Positions 1 to 5,806 of a stretch of DNA of 14,512 bases are shown here, one piece after another. Both the position numbers and the translations under genes were made by a program. A model generated the notes under the pieces. That model did no database searches and was not told the origin of the DNA. It saw only the letters and a list, made by a program, of their open reading frames with translations. The DNA comes from Holosporales bacterium. Its GTDB lineage: Bacteria > Pseudomonadota > Alphaproteobacteria > RUG11792. The stretch is taken from assembly GCA_031257415.1 (NCBI GenBank), contig JAIROR010000031.1:1-14512 (forward strand). The letters run 5' to 3'. How positions within the stretch are numbered: position 1 is the stretch's first letter; each line of letters opens with the position of its first letter.

Positions 1-306
1 GTATCATCCCTACCATATGCGGTAAGGATATCCTTCTATAGATGGCCAAACACAAACTCCTGCGATTCACAGGAGGGACTCATAAATGGGTTAGGACGTT
101 TCGCTTCATAAACAAGCAACCCCACTTACTTATTTATAGGCTACCACAATATTTTTTGCAACGCAACTATTTTTTTATGTCCCATCACATTTTTTTTTAT
201 GTCCCATCACATTTTTTTTTATGTTCCGCAAAAAAGATTTTTTCCTGTATTTTGGGCATCGCTTCTAATTTGTTTCAAAACATTTGGGCTCACGCAAAAT
301 AAATTA
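1..306. other. Intergenic or edge region, no supported gene
   Basis: No protein gene is convincing here. Plus-strand frame 1 is open from the left edge to a TAA at 109-111 and could be the last 36 codons of a gene starting outside the window, but I do not recognise the peptide. An 86-codon open frame at 42-302 has no ribosome binding site and runs through T-rich repeats, so I read it as chance. Small dyads are visible: CTCCTG/CAGGAG around 57-75 and TACC/GGTA around 11-24. They could belong to the 3' end of an RNA, but I could not match a family. Confidence 0.4.
177..228. repeat. 22-bp tandem repeat, about 2.4 copies
   Basis: The unit ATGTCCCATCACAT followed by eight T starts at 177 and 199, and a partial, altered copy starts at 221. 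The period is 22 bp. The long T tracts make it a likely slippage site. No coding role is apparent. Confidence 0.85.
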
Positions 307-335
307 TTGATTCTTCATTTTCGTTGTGGTAGAAT
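307..335 (+). promoter_or_regulatory. Sigma-70 promoter of candidate small RNA
   Basis: A -35 hexamer TTGATT (307-312) and a -10 hexamer TAGAAT (330-335) are separated by exactly 17 bp. Transcription would begin near 342. There is no downstream plus-strand protein gene, so the promoter most likely serves the RNA that ends at the terminator at 411-472. Confidence 0.55.
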
Positions 336-341
336 GAGCAG

Positions 342-472
342 CGTCGAGGACACTGCTCGTTAATGTAATGCCACTATATAATATCGCAAGGAGCAAGGCC
401 ACTCGCGGGGCTGCCGTGCCGAAATACAAACTAATAAGCTCTTACATAATTATCCGGGACGGCAGTTTTTTT
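342..472 (+). ncRNA. Candidate small non-coding RNA, about 130 nt
   Basis: The stretch is bounded by a well-spaced promoter (307-335) and a hairpin followed by seven T (411-472). No open frame of useful length with a ribosome binding site lies between them. The size and isolated promoter-terminator layout resemble housekeeping RNAs such as 6S or SRP RNA. I looked for the SRP core and tmRNA or RNase P signatures and did not find them, so the family is unknown. The -10-like string TATATAAT at about 375-382 lies inside. A 6S-type fold cannot be excluded without a covariance search. Confidence 0.4.
411..472 (+). terminator. Rho-independent terminator of candidate RNA
   Basis: CTGCCGT (411-417) pairs with ACGGCAG (459-465). 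After one G/G mismatch the stem continues as CCG (419-421) with CGG (455-457). The loop is about 33 nt, longer than usual. Seven T follow at once (466-472). Confidence 0.6.
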
Positions 473-575
473 AGCAAATGTTTTTTTCGTGCATGGTGAC
501 AGATCTGGTTTCATCCCGTGACGACTGGTTTCGTCCTGGAATAGCTTATTCACTGCGTATAATCAATTATTCTCA

Positions 576-664
576 GGCTTTTATTTAATATGCCCCCATG
601 CGCGCGGTGTGCTTTTTGATGCATATATAAATGACACATTGGGGCACAATATGGGGGCACAATA
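576..664. repeat. Dispersed repeat copy 1 with inverted ends
   Basis: Bases 576-620 match a second copy at 1401-1445: a G/C start, TTTAATATGCCCC, then ATGCGCGC and a GC-rich tail ending in TTT. Here the element also closes on itself: GCCCCCAT (about 592-599) is the reverse complement of ATGGGGGC (about 651-658), and GGGGCACAATAT occurs twice in tandem near 640-663. Both copies lie just downstream of minus-strand genes, which suggests a REP-like or 3'-end element. Confidence 0.6.
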
Positions 665-684
665 TTAAACGATGAATGCACTAC

Positions 685-1293
685 TTATAATTTCTTGGAG
701 CTTGTCCGCTTTCCCAGTTGGCGCTTCTTTTCAACCGCTTCGTTAGCTGATTCGATAAGCTTTTTGGCTGCTCCAAATACCATATATAGCTTATCCAAAT
801 CATCCATACTTTGATCGAAAGCTTTCTTAACTCTACTGACTAATTCAGAAAATTCTCTAATACTTACTAGTTGAATCAGATAATTCGCGCTCTCTCGCAA
901 TGACTCTGTATTCTGAGTTTCCTCTTTTACCATTTTTCCCATCTCTTCAATCTCGAAGTCACAACGCGCGATGATTTCTTTCATTCCTTCAGACGTAGAA
1001 GTATAACATGCGAGATTTTTTGTTATTTCAGCGTATTTGGGGTCGTCCTCGCATGCACCAACTATAGCATAAAGATGAGACAAGACAACAACTCCCCTGC
1101 AGATATCGCGCTTAATAGATTCATCTTCAGCTTTTATTGCCTTGATAGAATTTTCAGTGATTGCGATTGCCATAGCAACTTTTGCAGCTTCGGAGAAGCC
1201 GCTTTCATGCCATTCACTTGCGCAAACATCCGTTGCCGTCCAACCTGCTAATAGCGTTCCTATTGCCGCAGCAAAAGCAAAAATATTTTTCAT
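685..1293 (-). CDS. Secreted helical protein with four mature cysteines, function unknown
   Basis: A 202-residue protein begins with a Sec signal peptide: MKN, a hydrophobic run rich in Ala, Gly and Leu, and a likely cleavage near VCA|SEW. I chose the ATG at 1293 because a perfect TATAAT (1327-1332) implies transcription from about 1320. The frame stays open back to 1515, but that extension lies upstream of the transcript start and overlaps the permease gene and a dispersed repeat. The mature part is charged, predicted mainly helical, and has four Cys (in DICRG, GACED, LACYT and ARCDF), enough for two disulfides in the periplasm. The C terminus is basic. A weak resemblance to the C-terminal helices of the two paralogs at 3391-5675 (VK, DL, GAA and K positions) is suggestive only. 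I do not recognise a family. Confidence 0.65.
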   Translation of the reverse strand: MKNIFAFAAAIGTLLAGWTATDVCASEWHESGFSEAAKVAMAIAITENSIKAIKAEDESIKRDICRGVVVLSHLYAIVGACEDDPKYAEITKNLACYTSTSEGMKEIIARCDFEIEEMGKMVKEETQNTESLRESANYLIQLVSIREFSELVSRVKKAFDQSMDDLDKLYMVFGAAKKLIESANEAVEKKRQLGKRTSSKKL

Positions 1294-1326
1294 TTCCACA
1301 CCGATAAAATTTAAAAACTTGCAGTT

Positions 1327-1350
1327 ATTATACAGCATCTTTTGCAACAA
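1327..1350 (-). promoter_or_regulatory. Promoter of the secreted Cys protein gene
   Basis: On the minus strand a perfect -10 TATAAT lies at 1332-1327, about 34 bp before the ATG at 1293. No good -35 hexamer is seen at 16-18 bp; the best is a T-rich TTTTCT. Its position argues that the upstream part of the open frame is not translated. Confidence 0.45.
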
Positions 1351-1400
1351 GAAAAGAAGTTTTATTGCCGTTGCATACATCAAGTCAACAAAAGATTGCG

Positions 1401-1447
1401 GGCTTTCATTTAATATGCCCCATGCGCGCGCGGCGCGCTTTGTATGA
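1401..1447. repeat. Dispersed repeat copy 2, GC palindrome
   Basis: This is the second copy of the element at 576. It includes TTTAATATGCCCC and a GC-only palindrome, GCGCGC/GCGCGC, followed by TTT. It lies immediately after the stop of the permease gene and may act as its 3' end. The run of T is on the plus-strand side, so it is not a canonical terminator for the minus-strand gene. Confidence 0.6.
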
Positions 1448-1456
1448 ATTGGCTGA

Positions 1457-2677
1457 TCAATATCCAGGAATAATAATATCGTAGATCCCAAAGAATATAA
1501 TCGCAAAACCAACAATGGAAAGAATCGATAGTTTGCAGATATCGGCGAATTCTAATCGTCTCTTCATCTTCGAGTAGAGGAATACTGGGAGGACGATGGC
1601 TATTATGGCGAGGATGATCCCCGCGAAGTTCAATACTCGGATGAAAGCATTGGGAATCATTATTGCTATTATTGCAGATGGTATAATCATAACAAAGACT
1701 GAGGCTACGTGTAGACCGACCTTATCTTTGGTAAACCTCTCGAAATCCTTTTTCAGAACTTCCACAAGCGATAGTCCAACACCAATGATCGACGTCGAAA
1801 TAGCTAGGAGCGAAATCACCCATGCTGCATGCTGAATGAAATCAACTTTCGTTATAGCGCTGAGGATGCGAATCAACTCACTAACCTCTATTGGGGCAAC
1901 TAGCATTTTGTTGAAGCTAGCTGGATCGGAATTGAATACCACTGTCAGTATACAAGTTGTCCACAAGCTGTACACAAAAACCGGAACTAGGCTTCCGAAC
2001 AGGCAGGCTCTTTTTATTAACTTTTTATCATTGTTTACGAATTTCGTCATAGAGTGCAGAGATCCCTGAAATCCGAACGACGTGAACACAACGGGAAGGA
2101 CAGCACTCCAACCCTTCATATGGAAGAATCCCTCGATATTAGTTGGTATTGAATCTGTCTTTGAACACATTGTCAGGCAAACTATTCCGACTAGTATGAT
2201 TGAAAACAAAACTATAAACATATGTTTGTTGATCTTCACAACAATGCCCGATAGAAATAAAAACAAGAGCAATATTGCACACGTAAATACAACAGCGACG
2301 CTTGTAAACGAGCTCGTATCTATTTGCAGGGACTCCCTCACAATAGACGCTCCCCCAAATATATATGCAGAAAGTAGCGAGAAAGACAAGACTTTGAGCG
2401 AGAGGTCTCCAATAGCAGCCGGTATCCTTCCCCCGAAAAGCAAGCCGACATCCCTTAAATTGGAATCGGCCCTCGAATTTATGTTCAGATCGCAGCGAAT
2501 CATCGCTGATATATACGTTATCAAAGAAAAGAACGCCAACAAAGCCAAACTACCGACAACCCCGAAATTAGCCAAAACTATCGGCAACGAGATCATCCCA
2601 GATCCTATTGCCGTGCCCGCCAACAAAGACACCGCAGCCAATTGTTTTTTCATCTGTTTCTTCATCTGCTTCTTCAT
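1457..2677 (-). CDS. Aromatic/neutral amino-acid permease (HAAAP, TyrP-like)
   Basis: This 406-residue integral membrane protein has about 11 hydrophobic segments. The N-terminal signature GTAIGSGMISLP is typical of the hydroxy/aromatic amino-acid permease family (TyrP, Mtr, TdcC, SdaC), and the length matches the usual 400. Members import tyrosine, tryptophan, serine or threonine with protons. The sequence alone does not tell which, though the general look is closest to TyrP. The first ATG (2675-2677) has GGAG ten bases upstream. The protein opens with three near-identical 12-bp units encoding MKKQ, each with its own ATG, so the number of usable starts could change by slippage. The gene stands alone between a dispersed repeat and a promoter candidate at 2756-2785. 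An amino-acid importer fits an organism that takes nutrients from a host. Confidence 0.85.
   Translation of the reverse strand: MKKQMKKQMKKQLAAVSLLAGTAIGSGMISLPIVLANFGVVGSLALLAFFSLITYISAMIRCDLNINSRADSNLRDVGLLFGGRIPAAIGDLSLKVLSFSLLSAYIFGGASIVRESLQIDTSSFTSVAVVFTCAILLLFLFLSGIVVKINKHMFIVLFSIILVGIVCLTMCSKTDSIPTNIEGFFHMKGWSAVLPVVFTSFGFQGSLHSMTKFVNNDKKLIKRACLFGSLVPVFVYSLWTTCILTVVFNSDPASFNKMLVAPIEVSELIRILSAITKVDFIQHAAWVISLLAISTSIIGVGLSLVEVLKKDFERFTKDKVGLHVASVFVMIIPSAIIAIMIPNAFIRVLNFAGIILAIIAIVLPVFLYSKMKRRLEFADICKLSILSIVGFAIIFFGIYDIIIPGY
2642..2677 (-). repeat. 12-bp coding repeat (MKKQ x3)
   Basis: Three consecutive 12-bp units encode Met-Lys-Lys-Gln at the start of the permease. The first two are almost identical in bases and the third differs by synonymous changes. 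Each carries an in-frame ATG, which makes the exact start codon ambiguous within eight residues. Confidence 0.85.
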
Positions 2678-2755
2678 CGCCTATACACTCCAACTAAACA
2701 CGAAGCCGCCACCACAAAACCCACCCCTGATGCCACACCGGCACGCCACAGGGAC

Positions 2756-2785
2756 AGTTTAGCACACGCAAGCACATTGCATCAA
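2756..2785 (-). promoter_or_regulatory. Candidate promoter of the permease gene
   Basis: On the minus strand, TTGATG (2785-2780) and TAAACT (2761-2756) are separated by 18 bp, and a TG one base before the -10 gives it an extended form. Transcription would start near 2749, leaving a leader of about 70 nt. Confidence 0.35.
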
Positions 2786-2860
2786 GCCACTTCATTGCGA
2801 ACTCCAGATTAACAAAGGATTCTGAAATAAGGATGCGAGCAGCCCCCACGATTTAATCCC

Positions 2861-3282
2861 AAGCTGTCCACGCACTTTTACAAACCGTATTGTGCGTGGT
2901 TAGTTTTCTCAATACAAGCTGTCTACGCACTTTTACAAACCGTATTGTGCGTGGTTAGTTTTTCCAATACAAGCTATCCACGCACTTTTACAAACCGTAT
3001 CGTGCGTGGTTAGTTTTTCCAATACAAGCTGTCCACGCACTTTTACAAACCGTATTGTGCGTGGTTAGTTTTCTCAATACAAGCTATCCACGCACTTTTA
3101 CAAACCATATTGTGCGTGGTTAGTTTTCTCAATACAAGCTATCCACGCACTTTTACAAACCGTATTGTGCGTGGTTAGTTTTTCCAATACAAGCTATCCA
3201 CGCACTTTTACAAACCGCATTGTGCGTGGTTAGTTTTCTCAATACAAGCTATCCACGCACTTTTACAAACCGTATTGTGTGC
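2861..3282. repeat. Array 1: 55-bp palindromic tandem repeat, 8 units
   Basis: Units begin (AAGCT) at 2861, 2916, 2971, 3026, 3081, 3136, 3191 and 3246, a strict 55-bp period; the last unit is cut to about 37 bp. Each full unit carries CCACGCAC and GTGCGTGG around a 16-nt loop, a perfect 8-bp inverted repeat. Because the arms repeat, each arm can also pair with its neighbour across the 23-nt linker. Unit differences are nearly all transitions, for example GCTGTCC/GCTATCC and GTATTG/GTATCG. The whole unit is conserved, linker included, so this is not a CRISPR array. It lies just downstream of minus-strand gene A. Confidence 0.95.
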
Positions 3283-3390
3283 TACGAATTATTTCCTCCA
3301 AGCAGCAGGTTGCTATTTCGATTCCAGATCGAAGGAACTCGCAGCCTCCTTTCCAAGACCGAATGAAATCGTAATTTCCTTTTTGTTTTT

Positions 3391-4518
3391 TCACACAAGC
3401 CCTAACAATTCTTTTTCAGCGGCACCTAATACCTGCAAATCTTTTTGCATTTGAGACGCTTTTGAAATAAGCGAGTTTAGTTCATTGGAACGCCATTGTT
3501 TTACTTGCTCCAGTAAAGCCGTATATTGCGTTCGTTCTTGCTCTGTTAATTTTGGCCATGTTATACCAGGAGGAGGAGCAAGTTCAGATTGAATACGCTC
3601 TTCAAGCAGACCATCAAAAAATACTTCAGCCAGATATTCGCGCACAGCGTCCCATTTGGCACTATTTGGCAACAAGGGTTGAAAGGGGGCCTTGCCATCG
3701 TAATTTACTTTTCCCACCGAATCTTCATATGCCAGCATTTTATCAGTAATACTATAAAGCTGATCACGCACCTCGTTAGTAAGAGATTCTAGCCCATTAT
3801 ACGCTTTGACGGCTGCATCGTACGCATTCTTTGCTTCAGCAGGCAATACCCCATATTTTGTCACAATCTTTTGATACGTCCTCTCAATTTCCTCCAATTT
3901 CTCTTTCGCGGAGGCTAACAAGCCTTTGTGGGCTGGTTCAGCTGCTTGCCTATTTTTCATTAAGGATGGAGCTCTATCACGAACCAACTTCAGCATCTTG
4001 GATTTAAATTCGTAGTTCGTCCGTGGAACCACATTACTAACACCCGGTGCAGCAACATTGGACTGAGTCTGCGGCTGCGAATAACCAGTACTGAACGGAG
4101 GCTGCGAATAACCAGTACTGAACGGAGGCTGCGGAGGAACAGTACTGGACGGAATCTGCTGAGTCCTTCCCGAAGAATTATATGACGGAATCTGCGGGAA
4201 ACCAGTACTGAGCAGAAGCTGCGGCTGCGGAGGAACAGTACTGGACGGAGCCTGCTGAGTCTTTACAGAAGGATTACTTGTCGGAGGCTGCGGAGGCGGA
4301 GGAACATTACATGCTTTTTGGTGCTGGTTCTTATGCCAGTCTTGATACTTTTCAGATTTCTCTATCGTTTCTGACAGCCAAACACCGCTAGAACCAAGAT
4401 TAAGCCAATCTTCAAAACGTTTTTCAGAATCACTCGGTTCTTTAGAACCGCTCGCGCAACAATTGCCCGCAAATATTCCACATGCAGACAACACACATAA
4501 CATACAACTCTTTTTCAT
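3391..4518 (-). CDS. Secreted Pro/Gln-rich protein with helical C terminus (paralog A)
   Basis: A 375-residue exported protein. The ATG at 4518 is chosen because the promoter (-10 at 4556-4551) places the transcript start near 4544, after the alternative ATG at 4548, and because AGGTG lies a few bases before 4518. The signal peptide has five Cys; cleavage near CCA|SGS fits signal peptidase I, while LSAC would fit a very short lipobox. Residues about 70-165 are rich in Pro, Gln, Ser and Thr, with internal duplications such as PPFSTGYSQ twice. The remaining 200 residues are charged and helical, probably coiled coil. Its ends are almost identical to paralog B but the Pro-rich segment is missing there. 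Relative to B, a CAA codon has become the TGA stop, and the following 25 codons persist untranslated. No known family is recognised; a surface or host-directed role is a guess. Confidence 0.75.
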   Translation of the reverse strand: MKKSCMLCVLSACGIFAGNCCASGSKEPSDSEKRFEDWLNLGSSGVWLSETIEKSEKYQDWHKNQHQKACNVPPPPQPPTSNPSVKTQQAPSSTVPPQPQLLLSTGFPQIPSYNSSGRTQQIPSSTVPPQPPFSTGYSQPPFSTGYSQPQTQSNVAAPGVSNVVPRTNYEFKSKMLKLVRDRAPSLMKNRQAAEPAHKGLLASAKEKLEEIERTYQKIVTKYGVLPAEAKNAYDAAVKAYNGLESLTNEVRDQLYSITDKMLAYEDSVGKVNYDGKAPFQPLLPNSAKWDAVREYLAEVFFDGLLEERIQSELAPPPGITWPKLTEQERTQYTALLEQVKQWRSNELNSLISKASQMQKDLQVLGAAEKELLGLV

Positions 4519-4550
4519 AAAACACCTAATAAAACAACCCATACACACTT

Positions 4551-4579
4551 ATACTACGCCAAAAGAAACATTATGTCAA
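4551..4579 (-). promoter_or_regulatory. Strong sigma-70 promoter of paralog A
   Basis: On the minus strand a consensus TTGACA (4579-4574), 17 bp and TAGTAT (4556-4551). The upstream edge of the duplicated promoter block falls at about 4590, where array 2 begins, so the array abuts this promoter. Confidence 0.85.
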
Positions 4580-4591
4580 ATTATTTTATGC

Positions 4592-4817
4592 GTGCGTGGT
4601 TAGTTTTTCCAATACAAGCTGTCCACGCACTTTTACAAACCGTATTGTGCGTGGTTAGTTTTCTCAATACAAGCTGTCCACGCACTTTTACAAACCGTAT
4701 CGTGCGTGGTTAGTTTTTCCAATACAAGCTGTCCACGCACTTTTACAAACCGTATCGTGCGTGGTTAGTTTTCTCAATACAAGCTGTCCACGCACTTTTA
4801 CAAACCGTATTGTGTAC
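4592..4817. repeat. Array 2: 55-bp palindromic tandem repeat, about 4 units
   Basis: This is the same 55-bp unit as array 1. It begins with a partial unit at 4592 (GTGCGTGG), followed by AAGCT starts at 4616, 4671, 4726 and 4781, the last unit again cut at the same point. It sits downstream of paralog B and directly upstream of the paralog A promoter. The junction with the gene-side sequence (TACGAATTATTTCCTCC) is the same in both arrays. Confidence 0.95.
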
Positions 4818-4847
4818 TACGAATTATTTCCTCCAAGCAGCAGGTTG

Positions 4848-5675
4848 CTATTTCGATTCCAGATCGAAGGAACTCGCAGCCTCCTTTCCAAGACCGAATG
4901 AAATCGTAATTTCCTTTTTGTTTTTTTGCACAAACCCTAACAATTCTCCTTCAGCGGCACCTAGTATCTGCAAATCATCTTGCATTTGAACCGCTTTTGA
5001 AGTAAGCCAGTTTAGTTCATTGGAACGCCATTGTTTTACTTGCTCCAGTAAAGCCGTATATTGCGTTCGTTCTTGCTCTGTTAATTCTTGTTCCTGTGGT
5101 TGCTCTGTTAATTCTTGCTCTGTTAATTTACGAGGAGGAGCAAGTTTACGTTGAATATACTCTTCAAGCCGACCATCAAAAAATACTGCAGCGCTGCCCT
5201 TGCGCACAACGTTCCACGTCTTGTCACTATTTGACAACAAGGGTTGAGATTCCTCATCACCGTTGCGACCTACTTTGTATATCGAGTCTTCATATTCCCG
5301 CGTTTCATCAGTAATACTATAAAGCCGATTACGCACCTCGTTAGTAAGAGATTCTAGTCTATTATATGCTTTGACGGCTGCACCGTACACTGCTTGTACT
5401 TCATTAGGCAATACTCCATATTTTGTCACAATCTCTTGATACGTCTTCTTAATTTCCTCCAATCTCTTTTTCGCGGAGGTTGACGGATTATCTTCTCGAA
5501 CCGATTGCAGTATCAGATACTTAAGATGCTGGGGAACCGCAGCACCCAAATTCGGTGCGGCAATATTGGACCGAATCTGCCCATCTTCAAAACGTTCTTC
5601 AGAACCGCTCGCGCAACAATTGCCCGCAAATATTCCACATGCAGACAACACGCATAACATACAACTCTTTTTCAT
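4848..5675 (-). CDS. Secreted helical protein (paralog B)
   Basis: A 275-residue exported protein paralogous to the one at 3391-4518. The ATG at 5675 is preferred over 5705 because the promoter implies transcription from about 5701, leaving a leader of about 26 nt with GAG before the ATG. The Cys-rich signal peptide (MKKSCML onward, ending NCCASGS) is identical in protein sequence to that of A. B lacks nearly all of the Pro/Gln-rich segment; only about 30 residues link the signal to the helical region. Near residue 200 it has a short duplicated LTEQE motif absent from A. The C-terminal helices (LLEQVKQWRSNELN and on) match A closely. B continues 27 residues past the point where A stops, ending ASSFDLESK. 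Function unknown. Confidence 0.75.
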   Translation of the reverse strand: MKKSCMLCVLSACGIFAGNCCASGSEERFEDGQIRSNIAAPNLGAAVPQHLKYLILQSVREDNPSTSAKKRLEEIKKTYQEIVTKYGVLPNEVQAVYGAAVKAYNRLESLTNEVRNRLYSITDETREYEDSIYKVGRNGDEESQPLLSNSDKTWNVVRKGSAAVFFDGRLEEYIQRKLAPPRKLTEQELTEQPQEQELTEQERTQYTALLEQVKQWRSNELNWLTSKAVQMQDDLQILGAAEGELLGFVQKNKKEITISFGLGKEAASSFDLESK

Positions 5676-5707
5676 AAAACACTCAATAAAACAACCCATA
5701 CACACTT

Positions 5708-5736
5708 ATATTACGCCAAAAGAAACATTATGTCAA
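5708..5736 (-). promoter_or_regulatory. Strong sigma-70 promoter of paralog B
   Basis: A consensus TTGACA (5736-5731), 17-bp spacer and TAATAT (5713-5708) on the minus strand. From about 5745 down to the signal peptide codons the sequence is nearly identical to the paralog A promoter region (a handful of changes), which defines one end of the duplication. Confidence 0.88.
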
Positions 5737-5806
5737 ATTATTTTATAGATTGTGCTTATCTTTTTCACGATTGCAGAGATATCACTTTCAATGCTTTCCC
5801 TTCTTG

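Noticed and set aside
42..302. 86-codon ORF at the left edge
   Set aside because: No ribosome binding site. It is composed largely of Phe, His and Ser from T-rich tandem repeats and resembles no protein.
1294..1515. 74-codon upstream extension of the secreted protein gene
   Set aside because: It runs through a TATAAT promoter, a dispersed repeat and the end of the permease gene. The signal peptide begins at 1293.
2861..4817. CRISPR array
   Set aside because: The 55-bp unit repeats in full, including the part that would be the spacer. There are no unique spacers and no cas genes.
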